The notes beneath the pieces are model-generated. The model was not told where the DNA came from and did not search any database. It worked only from the letters and a program-made list of their open reading frames with translations. Shown one piece after another: positions 1 to 11,767 of a stretch of 64,000 bases of DNA. Within the stretch, counting starts at the first letter, position 1; every line of letters begins with the position of its first letter. The position numbers were made by a program, and so were the translations under genes. Origin of the DNA: Aegilops tauschii subsp. strangulata (taxonomy: Eukaryota; Streptophyta; Magnoliopsida; Poales; Poaceae); the NCBI RefSeq assembly GCF_002575655.3, contig NC_053041.3, forward strand, positions 377,377,054-377,441,053. The letters run 5' to 3'.

Positions 1-2392
1 CCTCCAGCTTTGCTTTGCTCCACTCCTTCTAACCAAATGCACGAATAGTAGTACCATAGTAGTTCCATAACAAAGGATCCCTGAGGGATCGACATGAATG
101 CAGAGTAACAAAGTGATGCGACGAGTGTACAACCTCTTTGGCATAGCCTTGTCGACCTCAGCATCATTGGGTTGGACGTGGAGGATGGTGAAGCTGGTGT
201 GATTGTCGAAGGTGGGGAAGAAGATTTGAGGCCTCTGGAAACGGCGCTGAGGGTACTTCTCCACTATGATGGACGGTTCTGTCGTTGGAGCAGCTCCATT
301 GAGGTGTACGGCGGTGAGGCTGAAGCAGGACAAGACAGACAACGTTAATCTGAAGTGGGACTCTAATATCATCTGCAATAAATGATGTAAAATACATCAC
401 CAAAAAGTGCTAGATGTAAAATGCATCAGCCGCGCCACGGCCGCTCCGACAGATGCTGTAAATACTATTCACTCTGAACTTAACTGAAGAAACTGAACTT
501 TACAGTCGAAACTGAATTTTACTATCAAAACTGATTGAACTAGTAGCAGAGCATTGCAATAGATGTTTAGGGCGTTCGAGCACTAGTAGCAGAGAAGCAG
601 TGATCTAAATCAGCAGCCGCTCGAGCAGGGAACACACTAGCAGAGAGCAAGTCGTGCAGCAGCACCGCGAGCGAGTGCTAAAGCAGAAACTCCTGTAGCT
701 GTCGGAGGTCATGCAACAGTAGCAGCAGCGCGAGCGAGAGCAAGAGCAGAGCAGCAGCATGAACCGGAGCAAGAGCGGAGCAGCTGCGTGACTGATAGCA
801 ATAGAAGAGCAGAGGAGCAGCACGACCGAAAGCAAGAGCAATGTAGCAGCGCGACCGACAGCAAGAACAGAGCCGCAGCGCGAGCGAGAGCCGGAGTATC
901 TGCAGCTAGTGCCGGTGTGGAAGTCACCGCCGAGGAAGCAACGACATGGGGGAGACACGTCGTGGATGAAGTGGCTAGTGACGGCGCCGTCGATGGAGAC
1001 CCGCCATGGCTGCTCGGTATCGATCACCGGCAGCCCCGTGAGATCGAATAAAAGATAAAATGTAGCATTGAGAGCAGAACCTCCTTGGTGGCGCCGAGTA
1101 GGCCTCGGCTTCATTGGAGGAATTGGTGAGAGTGTTGCGGTTCCGGTGGGGCAGGTCAAGATGGCGCTATGGGGATGGAGGTGGCGCGATAGATGAGGCG
1201 AACGTCGGGGCAACTCCTTGGAGGTGAAGGATGGGGCGGCTGATCCGGCAGGACGACGAGATCTATGACGGATCTTCATCCGGTGCGGTGGATGAGGGAC
1301 GACAAGCTGTTGTAGTGGACGACATCGTCGGGGAAGTGTCTCCGGCTGGGGGGCGATCAGGAGGCGGACGAAGGAGCTTGGGGTTTCGCGGGTTTTGGTG
1401 CCCCCGGTGTAAGAATGGGGGAGGGCGAAGGGGAAGGTAGGGGGACCCATGGCTTAAGGGACGCGCTTGTCCGAAATGTAGGGTAAGTTATGAACGTACC
1501 CCCACCGGTTTTGACCACGCGACGTTGAGGAGGGATTTCCGGCTGAGGGGTAGAAGGGGGATTTCGCATGTCTGGGCTGCGGGACCGATTTCGGATGAGG
1601 AGGGAGTTTTTGCGCGCGTCAAAATTTTGGGATAACAAGGCGCGGGGCGGGTTGAAGAGGCGGGAGTTTCATAGCAGAAGAGACAAAAGGAGCTTGAAAT
1701 TTCAGGATAACAAGGCGCGGATTTCATGTTCGGCAGAACAAACTTAACGTGTACAAAAAAACAATTCATATCATACAAGACACAAGAGAGTCATGTCCCC
1801 TTTTACTATATTGCTATAAATGCCACTGAAAAAATTACAAGAAAAATGTAAAGAAATCGGGAGAACAAGATTACCCTGTACAGTACCAAATAAATTCGCA
1901 CTTCCCTCAACAACAACAAAAAACAAATCAATTCCCACCACAAGAAAGTGTCATGTCACTTTTTATATGATTAAAAATGCCAGGATCTCGAATCTCAATT
2001 TTTGAATCCACGTTATGTTGAATTCTAATATATCGTTAGGTGACCTTGCGGTTTATAATGGATGTAGTCCTACATTTTGATCTTCCATCTTATATGAACA
2101 TTTTACTCCACCCTATGAACATATATATTGTCGTCTACCATATGGACTAAATTTGAATCAATTTTCCTTATTTGAATATGATTATTGTCAAGTTATACCA
2201 TCATTTAAATATTATGTTGATAACAGAAAACATGCATATAGAAGTAATCATATTTCACTATGAACTACATGTACCATACGATCTCCAATTCAAATATTTT
2301 ATTCATTTTATGTTGAATTCAAATCACAGTACGTTGGTCTAGTTAGCGAGATGTTCGGGATAATCTAAACCCTATTTTCATATGTATAATTT
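1..2392. other. Unassigned, partly GC-rich DNA with no supported gene
   Basis: No reading frame here has convincing coding character. The long open frame on the minus strand over about 605-1450 is a by-product of GC-rich repetitive sequence. Positions 382-398 form a small palindrome (TGATGTA, spacer AAA, TACATCA). From about 1450 to 1800 the sequence is G-rich and repeats the string GATAACAAGGCGCGG (1633 and 1707 regions). From 1800 to 2390 it is AT-rich. The mix resembles decayed DNA-transposon sequence, but I see no defining termini. Confidence 0.4.
650..900. repeat. Degenerate ~30-bp repeat, AGCAGC-GCGAGCGAGAGCAAGAG type
   Basis: About six imperfect units, each starting near AGCAGC and followed by variants of GCGAGCGAGAGCAAGAGCAG, run through this stretch. 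The units differ by substitutions and small indels, so the array is old. It accounts for the overlapping open frames on both strands. Confidence 0.55.
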
Positions 2393-4342
2393 TTGGCCGA
2401 ATTGGGACAAGTTTTGGTATAAGCTTCTTGCAAACCGGATATTCTCTCAACAAGCCTCATGGTTCCGAGAGGGAACGTGTCACCTTTGTGTGCGAAACGA
2501 TATATGTTGCCTCCCCCCTGATTTTCTTTACAGAGGCAACATAGAACTATATGAGTGCCCTGTTAAATTTTGGAATTATTCCGGGTTCGTTTGGCCTTTT
2601 TTATACACTAGCAAAACATGCCCGTGCGTTGCAACGGGAGGAAAAGAAATCATCTTTCATACACACATCCTACAGCATCAGCAAACAATATTCTTAAAAA
2701 AGTCTTTATTGACACAATTTCAAACAATATCAAAATCAACTTTCAGCAACTGGTTTACAAAAAGCTCGTATCAACAGTTTAATGTGCATCATCGTATAGG
2801 GGTTGGTAGTGCACTGTGCAAAACAGAGAAGATGATTATGTACCTGTTTTAACCTTTAGGATATGGTAGTTGATAGGAATCAACATCCCCTATAGTGTCA
2901 ATAATAGATTATGTGAGAGCATCAAACTATCATATCTACTAAATTTGAATAGGGTAGAAAACATATATAATAGACATTTGTTAAATGCCCCACATAGAGA
3001 AGATATTAATTAAGTTTACATTTTGTTAAATTTTGGAATTATTTCGGGTTCGTTCGGCCTTTTTTATACATTAATTGATTTTCTGGACATTAGTGTGCAT
3101 AATTCAAATTTGAACTGCAAGCACATGCTCTGATGCACCAAAGTTGGTTGAAAAATCACATGCGTGTCCTTGGGTGAATTTCTAGGTCCCATGCAAGAAA
3201 TGGGAATGAAATTCAAACATCTAGGCGTCGTGACTCGGCCGAGAACATTGAGAAACTTGGTTTTTAAATTCTTGTAAATCCAGAACTCGCCTGGAAATCA
3301 TGACACTTGGCATGGTGTCATGTCATGGCACTAACATGCTGTGGTAAAAAACTTGGCCGAGTTGGAACAAGTTTTGGTATAAGCTTCTTGCAAACCGGAG
3401 CTTCTCTCAAGAAGGCTTGTGGTTATAAGAGGGAACGTGTGACCTTTGTGTGCGAAACGATATACGTTGCCCCCTTCATTTTCTTTACAGAGGCAACATA
3501 GAACTATATGGGTGTCGTGTTAAATTTTGGGATTAGTCCGGGCTTGTTTGGCCTTTTTATACATTAATTGAGTTTCTGGTCATTTAATGTGCATAATTCA
3601 ATTTTGAACTACAAGCACATGCCCCAGTGCACCAAAGTTGGTTGAAAAATAACATGTGTGTCCTCGAATGAATTTCTAGGTCCCATGCAAGAAACGGGAA
3701 TGAAATTCAAACATCTGGGCGTCGTGACTTGGCCGAGAACATTGAGAAACTTGGTTTTAAAATTCCTGTAAATCCAAAACTCACCAGGAAATCATGAAAC
3801 TTGCCATGGTGTCATGTCATGGCACTAACATGCCGTGGTAAAAAAACTTGGCCGAATTGGAACAAGTTTTGGTTTAATCTTCTTGCAAACCGGATCTTCT
3901 ACCTAGAAGGCTTGTGGTTCTGAGAGGGAACGTGTCACCTCTGTGTGTGAATCGATATACGCTGCCCCCCCTTGATTTCTTTACAGAGGCAACATAGAAC
4001 TATATGAGTGTCGTGTTAAATTTTGGAATTATTCCGGGTTCATTTGGCCTTTTTATACATTAATTGAGTTTCTGGTCATTTAATGTGCATAATTCAAATT
4101 TGAACTACAAGCACATGCCCCAGTGCACCAAAGTTGGTTGAAAAATCAAATGTGTGTCCTTGGGTAAATTTCTAGGTCCCATGCAAGAAATGGGAATGAA
4201 ATTCATACATCTGGGCATCGTGGCTCGACCGGAAACATTCGAAAACTTTGTTGTTTAATTCCTATAAATCCAAAAAACGCATGAAAATCATGAAACTTGG
4301 CTTGGTGTCATGACATGGCACCAACATGTTGTGGTAATTTTG
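2393..4342. repeat. Tandem repeat, three copies of a ~495-bp unit
   Basis: Copies begin with TTGGCCGA(A/G)TTGG at 2393, 3353 and 3848. The second and third are 495 bp apart. The first is longer only because it holds an extra block at 2608-3070. Each unit contains, in order, a segment starting GGAACAAGTTTTGG, the string CAGAGGCAACATAGAACTAT, a CACCAAAGTTGGTTGAAAAA block and a TCATGTCATGGCACTAACATG block. There is no coding capacity. I recall similar tandem units inside Triticeae CACTA elements, but no CACTA ends are visible here. Confidence 0.75.
2608..3070. mobile_element. Insertion inside tandem-repeat copy 1, flanked by 47-bp direct repeats
   Basis: The first ~495-bp unit is interrupted by about 416 bp (2608-3023). 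The 47 bp before the break (2561-2607) recur at 3024-3070 with two mismatches, after which the unit resumes. The inserted block starts CTAGCAAAACATGCCCGTGC, a string I associate with dispersed grass repeats. The class is not clear. Confidence 0.45.
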
Positions 4343-4942
4343 TTGTCCGATTTGCGGAGGCGCACACATTAACAATCAACAAAGTCATTTTGGAACAAGT
4401 GATGTCACGTTACAATCGGAAACACAAGTAGTATTATTGAAACGGTGGGCGTTCTACTTACCATTTATGTGCCGCCGACCAAGAAAAACGTGCGCCCTTG
4501 CAGGGAAGCTATTTGAGTACGGGAGGCGTGCGATCAGATCCCTGCGCGTGCTTATCGGGAGGAGAGCCCTTTGACCTCCATCTGCCACCGACCTCTCTCC
4601 CAAGGTCTCCATTAATGGCACCCGAGCCCCTGTTTAATGGCGTGGCTATGTCTCACTCGACTAAGATTTAAGAGAGAGAAAAGAAAATCTGAAAAGAAAA
4701 TTTTGCACGGATCTTGATGTAAGATCCGACGGACCTATATAGCATCTACTGTGACTTATAGCAAGACTGACGAATATATAAGGACGACAGTGGATAATAA
4801 TTGTCTTACATATTTAGGAAGATAATTAAAAAAACCCACATGCGGCTATGCCCGAAACACAAGGGCAAAAGAAGAAGGAAGACACATACAACGATTTGGC
4901 TCGCTGATCTCTACTTTTTTGATGCGCTGCAGGTCGCGGAGA
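4343..4942. other. Intergenic DNA, no gene seen
   Basis: No supported ORF, terminal repeats or RNA gene. A 24-bp string at 4471-4494 matches 6865-6888 inside the SINA-like pseudogene with one mismatch. Similarity stops on both sides. Confidence 0.4.
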
Positions 4943-5640
4943 CTAGTTCTCGCGGCGAGTGGCGATGCTCTCTTTCATTAGTTTCATATGCTTAATACGC
5001 TGCTTGGTAGCATCCACGGATTCCTCCACCTGCCTTTTACGCTCGATGCAGAGCATGGCATTCTCGTCCATAAGTTTCTCGACGATGACTCCCGTCCTCT
5101 TCAACAAGGCAGCGGTCTCCTCCGTTCCGGCGATCTTCGCCCTCAGCAGGCCGCGCTTGGCCCGGAGCTTCGCATTTCCCTCCCTAGTTGTCGGATGATG
5201 CTGGTAGCCTGTTCAAACGAGGCTTTCATGTCGTTCTGCAACCTCGCCCAACCAGAAATCTAATCCATCTGGCCATGGACGATCACATGCATGCGCCTGT
5301 AAGAGTCCTCGCATGCCCGTGAGACATTTTCCCAGGCCGCCGCGGCGCGGGAGGACATCTCTGCTGCATTCGCGGTGCGGCGGGACATCTCTGCTGCTTC
5401 CGCAGCGCGGCCGGACCAGTCTGCTACATTGACGGCGCGGCGGGACCTCCGTGTTGCTTCGGCGGCGCGGCGGGACCTCCATGCTGCTTCGGCGGCGCGG
5501 CGGGACCTCCGTGCTGCTACTGCCGCGCAGTGGGACATGTCGGTTGCTTTCGCGGCGAGGCAGGACATCTCTCGTGCTTCCGCTTCCATGCTCGCCTCTC
5601 CCTGGTGGTAATCTCTCGACCCAGACCTCACGCTGGCCAT
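4943..5640 (-). pseudogene. Broken gene for a small coiled-coil protein with eight 10-residue repeats
   Basis: The reading frame starts at an ATG at 5640 in good context (GCCATGGCC). A TATAAATA box lies ~90 bp upstream. The first ~20 residues are followed by eight repeats of ten residues (about residues 24-103), consensus-like xxSRRAAEAA, encoded by a 30-bp DNA repeat. The frame then meets an in-frame TAG at about 5260. Beyond it the same frame continues until a one-base shift near 5180, after which another frame runs to a stop at 4943 through a charged, heptad-like stretch rich in Lys, Arg, Glu and Leu (for example EETAALLKRT and MKLMKESIA). The promoter, start context and helical C-terminus argue for a former single-exon gene of about 230 codons. 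I do not recognise the family. One stop and one frameshift make it a likely pseudogene, unless the N-terminal 126 residues are used alone. Confidence 0.5.
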
Positions 5641-5727
5641 GGCAGACGCAAGGGAAGGATGCTGAATGACTTGTTTTTTTGTGGATGAGGAGTTGAGGAG
5701 GAATGTGCAGTCATCTCGGCATAGTAG

Positions 5728-5735
5728 TATTTATA
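5728..5735 (-). promoter_or_regulatory. TATA box of the coiled-coil gene
   Basis: TATAAATA on the minus strand, about 90 bp before the ATG at 5640. This is a normal plant distance once a 5' UTR of ~55-60 bp is allowed. Confidence 0.5.
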
Positions 5736-5740
5736 ATCGA

Positions 5741-6576
5741 GTACTAATACGCTCCTAAGTGGGAAACCATTCAGGTTTTGATCGGTGTGAACAGGTTTGC
5801 AATTAAATATAGCATGGTAGTAATTTGGAATGTGACGAGACGCGATCTCAATTTATTGACGGTTCTAGTTTCGAAGTGCGACACTATTCCCGGATGGCAT
5901 AACGTGGGCACGTGTTCTCGGCCGTGATGTAGCAGTTTTGTAATATGCCATGGTACTTCTTTTTCTACTGCTGTATACGTGTAATAACTGGCACCGTCGG
6001 ATACATATCTTACGGTCATTGGAGCGTTCGACGGGAATAGCCTCGTGGCGAGCTATAGACTAGTATTTTTTTCACACGTATTACATCGACACATATCATC
6101 TTCCTCCCTCTTTCCCACGCACACACCTAGTCTCTCGGGACTTCTCGCACGCACCATCTCTAGCTCCCTAAGTCGATGCCACCCACATACACTTGTACTT
6201 TGGAGGCGCGAGGTTTTGGTTAATGTGCGGACCGCACACGGCACCAACACGACACAAGCTTCGTCTGCATGGTGTGCAGTCGGGTGAGTACTACTAGTAG
6301 TAGTGCTACTTTGATGTGTCGCGTCAACTCGCACAAGTATGTGACACTTTCTGAAACAAGCATATACTAAGCTGCTTATACTTCTTACCCAAAGGATCTT
6401 TATATCCAACACATAAAATATCCGTTCGACGGTTGGAAATTACTTTAACCACTGATCTGATGTCGAAGTAATTGCTGCATCGCCACCAAAACCCACCATC
6501 TCTTAAGCTAAAATAGACCGAGCTAACCCCTATATTAGCATATTACTAAGATAAACAGAAGGCACTATAGAATCAT
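5741..6576. other. Intergenic DNA, no gene seen
   Basis: No convincing ORF or transposon end. The string TGATGTGTCGCGTCAACTCG near 6313-6332 recurs near 15554-15573, in one of the duplicated segments flanking the retrotransposon. Confidence 0.4.
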
Positions 6577-7535
6577 TTAGGAGGCGAGCTTGTCAATCTG
6601 AATGTGGAGGGAAACTGCACTCGACAACCCAGCCCCGGCCAGCAGCTTTGGCGGAACTGTGAAGAAGGTCACCTCCTACACGGCGACGTCGCCGGGATCC
6701 TTGCAGCTTGTCACCTCGATTTCCACCTTGACGGCATCGGTCCTGCCTTTGGGCTCCCCCGGCGGGACGTTCGCCCACAACTTGGCCACGTAGTGCGGCA
6801 GTGGGGACGCCCCCACTCTGATGCAGACGATCAACATGGCGATAGGTGTGTCAATGTCGAGCACGCCGCCGACCAAGAAAAATGTGCGGCCTTCCTCCTC
6901 CATGAACAGCAAGAGTCGTGGCTCCGACACTGGCACTTGCAGCTGGAGCACCTTGTCGTACTGGATCATGTACCTGCATGGGATGCACGATGCTGATGTG
7001 TTGGGAGAGCGCCGGCGGTGGGCCTTCATAGCCGCAGACGGGCATGGGGCATTTGCAGGGCGCGAGCGGACACACGCTCTGGTGATCGGCGAGCTTGTGG
7101 TAAGTGACGTAGGGCCCACAGCCTTTGTGCGAGCACTCCACCCTCACCGAGGAGAGGACGGCGTCCACCGTTGTGTTCCGCACGTCGAAGCCGCCGCCGC
7201 ACTCGCACTTCTCGCACTGCCGCTGGTTCCTGGGGCGCTCGCCGCGACAGTCCGCGCAGGCCAGGTGCCCTCCCTTGCACTTCACAAATCAATCGAACAT
7301 CACATCAATCAAGAAACATGCACCATGCTTGATCAGCCGAACGGACGAGGTGTATTCGAACCTCATACACTGGAGGCTTCAAGGGGCGGAGCCACAAGGG
7401 GCAGTGGAGCAAGGTGAGGTCCATAGAGACCATAGAGAGCTCCATCGCCGGGTCCTGTTCCATCGGCATGATCTCGTCCTCCTCGTGCACAACCATCTCT
7501 CGCTTTAGGGCCAGGGCATTACAAATTTTTACCAT
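6577..7535 (-). pseudogene. SINA-like RING E3 ubiquitin ligase, inactivated
   Basis: Two exons are visible. Exon 1 (7535 or the inner ATG at ~7496, down to 7362) carries an acidic N-terminus and the start of the RING finger. A GT-AG intron (7280-7361) follows. Exon 2 encodes the rest of the RING (CKGGHLACADC ... CEKC) and the SIAH-type zinc-finger block (CSHKGCG, HQSVCPLAPCKCP, CGYEGP, HISIVHPM), then the substrate-binding-like C-terminus ending at the TAA at 6577-6579. The layout matches the short SINA-like ligases that are expanded in grasses, which transfer ubiquitin to target proteins. Three defects are visible. The first RING pair reads CPLW instead of CPLC. A frameshift lies near 6975, just after HISIVHPM. 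GAG is changed to TAG near 6686-6688, about 36 codons before the natural end. The true N-terminus may lie in a missing upstream exon, because CCCTAAAG near 7500 could be an acceptor. Confidence 0.85.
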
Positions 7536-8095
7536 CACATATTCATACTACTTCAAGGTGCATTAAATCAACACATGCAAGTATCAAAAGGAAAGTCACC
7601 GCATGCATGCATTGTAATTAATGCATCGGTAAATGCAAATTATTGAAATATATCGAGTGCACTGCTTTGACGTGTCATGTTACTCGTACAACAAGGGGAA
7701 GTTTGATTACAATGCCCTCTCCCTCGCAATGAGCGTGGTGGCTCACAGGACTAGGAGAAGCTTTCGCTACACGCTCTCCCTCCCGCACGCGGTGGACATG
7801 CAGCAGTTCATTCGGTGTCAGATGGCCAGAAGCATACTGTAGTACTCCACTGCAGTAGTACCATCATTGTTCGACTTCCCGAAGAGGCGAAGAGCCAAGC
7901 GCAACCCGGACGCTCGTGTGGCAGTTTCACGTGTAGAGTAGTCTAGGATAGCGTGTACCGTGCCTCTAAGCTTAAAATCGTTGGGGTCGGCTCCATGCCA
8001 TGAGGCCGTCTCGAAGCATTTTTTATTAAAATAATCTAATGTCCCTACCTGTCATCCTGGTGATTGTAGTTTGCACGCTCATCTGGTCAAGACAT
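7536..8095. other. Intergenic DNA containing one arm of an old duplication
   Basis: No gene. The stretch 7660-7935 is clearly related to 15545-15830, on the other side of the retrotransposon. They share CGAAGAGGCGAAGAGCCAAG and the block around CTCCCTCCCGCACGCGGTGG, with many substitutions and indels between. Confidence 0.6.
8091..8095. repeat. Target-site duplication, left (GACAT)
   Basis: GACAT directly precedes the left LTR end. GCCAT follows the right LTR end at 15438-15442. One mismatch in five fits an old insertion. Confidence 0.6.
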
Positions 8096-9605
8096 TCATA
8101 ACCCACAAGTATAGGGGATCAATTGTAGCCTCTTTCGATAAGTAAGAGTGTCGAACCTAACAAGGAGCTAAAGGTAGAACAAATATTCCCTCAAGTTCTA
8201 TCGACCATCGATACAACTCTACGCACGCTTAACGTTCGCTTTACCTAGAACAAGTATGAAACTAGAAGTACTTTGTAGGTGTTGTTGGATAGGTTTGCAA
8301 GATAATAAAGAGCGCATAAATAAAAAGTAGGGGCTGTTTAGATAAAGACACAACTAAAGTAAATATAGCGAGTCTGGAAAAGTGGTGGTAGGAGTTGTGA
8401 AATTGTCCCTAAGCAATTGACTACTTTACTAGACCGATAGCAAGTTTTATGTGGGAGAGGCTACTGCTAGCATGTCATCCCTGACTTGGAATTCTATGCA
8501 CTTATGATTGGAACTATTAGCAAGCATACGCAACTACTAACGTTCATTAAGGTAAAACCCAACCATAGCATTAAGATATATTGGTCCCCCTTCAATCCCG
8601 TATGCATCAATTTCTATGTTAGGTTGAAGCTTCTGTCACTCTTGCCGTCCAATACATAGTCGTATCAACATACAACTAACCCTATGGTGTGATCCACACG
8701 CGCGCTCATATGATGGGCACCAAAAGACAGCAACATAACCACAAGCAAATTAAATCAATCATAGAAATTCATCAACCACCGATAGGACAACGAAAATCTA
8801 CTCAGACATCATAGGATGGCAACACATCATTGGATAATAATATGAAGCATAAAGCACCATGTTCAAGTAGAGGGTACAGCGGGTTGCGGGAGAGTGGACC
8901 GCTGTAGATAGAGGGGGGAAGGTGATGGAGATGTTGGTGAAGATAGCGGAGGTTTTGGTGAAGATCGCGGTGATGATGATGGCCCCCGGCGCCGTTCCGG
9001 CGCCACCGGAAGCGAGGGGGAGAGAGCCCCCCTCCTTCTTCTTCTTCCTTGACCTTCTCCCTAGATGGGAGAAGGGTTTCCCCTTTGGTCCATGGTCTCC
9101 ATGGCGTGGTAGGAGCGAGAGCCCCTCCGAGATTGGATTTGTCTCTCTGTCTCTCTCTGTTTCTCCGTTCTCAGATTCTGCCCTGGCACCGTTTCTTTTA
9201 TATCCGGAGATCCGTAACTCCGATTGGGTTGAATCTTTCGCCCAGATTTTTCTCATAAAATTAGCTTTCTTGCGGCAAAAGAAGAGCGTCAACCGCCTTA
9301 CCGGGTGCCCACAAGGGTCCAGGGCGCGCCCCCTGCCTCGTGGCCCCTTTGGGCACCGTCTCGCGTTGATTTTACTTCCCAAAAATCATAAATATTCCAA
9401 AATAATTCTCTGTCCGTTTTTATCCTGTTTGGACTCCGTTTGATATTGGGTTTTTGCGAAACATAAAACATGCAACAAACAGGAACTGGCACTGGATCAA
9501 TATGTTAGTCCCAAAAATAATATAAAAAGTTGCCAAAAGTATATGAAAGTTGAATAATATTGGCATGGAACAATCAAAAATTATAGATACAACGGAGACG
9601 TATCA
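8096..9605 (-). repeat. 3' LTR of the 8-15 kb element
   Basis: 1510 bp. It ends in GTATCA at 9605. The left terminus reads TC-ATAACC where the 5' LTR has TG-ATAACC, so the terminal dinucleotide has mutated. A TATA-like ATATAAAAG lies at about 9195-9203 on the minus strand. Confidence 0.85.
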
Positions 9606-9620
9606 GCATCCCCAAGCTTA
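9606..9620 (-). promoter_or_regulatory. PPT-like motif next to the 3' LTR
   Basis: On the minus strand TAAGCTTGGGGATGC directly abuts the 3' LTR, where the polypurine tract that primes plus-strand synthesis should sit. Confidence 0.55.
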
Positions 9621-11399
9621 ATTCCTGCTCGTCCTCGAGTACGTAAATGATAAAAAAGATAATTTTTGATGTGGAATGCTACCTAGCATAATCTTGATCA
9701 TATGTCTAATCATGGCATGAATATTAAGACACGAGTGATTCAAAGCAATAGTCTATCATTTGACATAAAAACAATAATACTTCAAGCCTACTAATAAAGC
9801 AATCATGTCTTCTCAAAATAACATGGCCAAAGAAAGTTATCCCTACAAAATCATATAGTCTGGCTATGCTCCATCTTCACCACACAAAATATTCACATCA
9901 TGCACAACCCCGATGACAAGCCGAGCAATTGGTTCATACCTTTTAACGCGCTTCAGCTTTTTCAACCCTCACGCAATACATGAGCGCAAGCCATGGACAT
10001 AGCACTATAGGTGGAATAGAATATGATGATGGGGTTATGTGGAGAAGACAAAAAAGGGAGAAAGTCTCACATCGAAGCGGCTAATCAACGGGCTATGGAG
10101 ATGCCCATCAATTGATGTCAATGTGAGGAGTAGGGATTGCCATGCAACGGATGCACTAGAGCTATAAGTGTATGAAAGCTCAAACTGAAACTAAGTGGGT
10201 GTGCATCCAACTTGCTTGCTCATGAAGACCTAGGGCATTTGAGGAAGCCCATCATTGGAATATACAAGCCAAGTTCTATAATGAAAATTCCCACTAGTAT
10301 ATGAAAGTGATAACTCAAGAGACTCTCTATATGAAGAACATGGTGCTACTCTAAAGCACAAGTGTGGTAAAACGATAGTAACATTGCCCCTTCTCTCTTT
10401 TTCTCTCATTTTTTCTTCTTTTTTCCCCTTTTTTGGGCCTTCTCTTTTCTTGGCCTTTCTCTTTTTATTTTTTTATTTTTTAGTCCGGAGTCTCATCCTG
10501 ACTTGTGGGGGAATCATAGTCTCCATCATCCTTTCCTCACTGGGGAAATGCTCTAATAATGATGGTCATCACACTTTTATTTACTTACAACTCAATATTA
10601 CAACTCGATACTAGAATAAAGATATGACTCTATATGAATGCCTCCGGCGGTGTACCGGGATGTGCAATGATCTAGCATAGCAATGACATCAAAAAACGGA
10701 CAAGCCATGAAAACATCATGCTAGCTATCTTACGATCATGCAAAGCAATATGATAATGAATGCTCAAGTCATGTATATGATGATGATGGAAGTTGCATGG
10801 CAATATATCTCGGAATGGCTACGGAAATGCCATGATAGGTAGGTATGGTGGCTGTTTTGAGGAAGATATAATGAGGTTTATGTGTGATAGAGCGTATCGT
10901 ATCATGGGGTTTGGATGCATCGGCGAAGTTTGCACCAACTCTCAAGGTGAGAAAGGGCAATGCACGGTACCGAAGAGGCTAGCAATGATGGAAGGGTGAG
11001 AGTGCGTATAATCCATGGACTCACATTAGTCATAAAGAACTCATATACTTATTGCAAAAGTTTCTTAGCCCTCGAAGCAAAGTACTACTACGCATGCCCC
11101 TAGGGGGTTGATTGGTAGGAAAAGACCATCGCTCGTCCCCGACCGCCACTCATAAGGAAGACAATAAATAAATAAATCATGCTCCGACTTCGTTACATAA
11201 CGGTTCACCATACGTGCATGCTACGGGAATCACAAACGTCAACACAAGTATTTATACAATCCACAACTACCCACTAGCATGACTCTAATATCACCATCTT
11301 TATATCGCAAAACTATTGCAAGGAATCAAACACATCATATTCAGTGATCTACAAGTTTTATGTAGGATTTTATGACTAACCATGTGAATGACCAATTCC

Positions 11400-11630
11400 T
11401 GTCAACTATCTAAATAGATATAAGTGAAGCAAGAGAGTTTAATTCTTTCTACAAAAGATATGCCACGCTCTAACAAATATAAGTGAAGCAAAAGAGCATT
11501 CTACAAATGGCGGTTGTCTAAGTGAAGAGAAACAAGCAATCCAAACTTCAAATGATATAAGTGAAGCACATGAAGCATTCTATAAAGCCATACTCAAAAG
11601 ATATAAGTGAAGTGCAAAGAGCATTCTATA
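11400..11630 (-). repeat. Dispersed ATAAGTGAAG motif, five copies
   Basis: Written on the plus strand, (GAT)ATAAGTGAAG(C/T) recurs near 11419, 11478, 11518 (shortened), 11559 and 11603, at 40-60 bp intervals within the 3' untranslated region. The same motif occurs in the other gypsy copies of this window. Confidence 0.6.
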
Positions 11631-11767
11631 AATCAGTCAAGGACTATCTCATACCAGCATGGTGCATAAAATAAAAATGAAAACTAAATGCAAGAGACGC
11701 TCCAAGATTGCACATATCGCATGAACGAAAAGAATCCGAAAACATACCGATACTTGTTGAAGAAAGA

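Noticed and set aside
605..1450. 281-codon open frame on the minus strand
   Set aside because: Its composition follows the GC-rich degenerate repeat (Ser/Arg/Leu runs), other frames are also open, and no domain or promoter is visible.
5375..5669. Plus-strand ORFs over the decapeptide repeat
   Set aside because: They are complements of the minus-strand repeat frame, which has the TATA box, start context and downstream helical region.
9000..9443. ORFs in the LTRs of the 8-15 kb element (also 14698-15324)
   Set aside because: They lie in LTR sequence, occur in both LTRs with shifts, and overlap the promoter; no domain.
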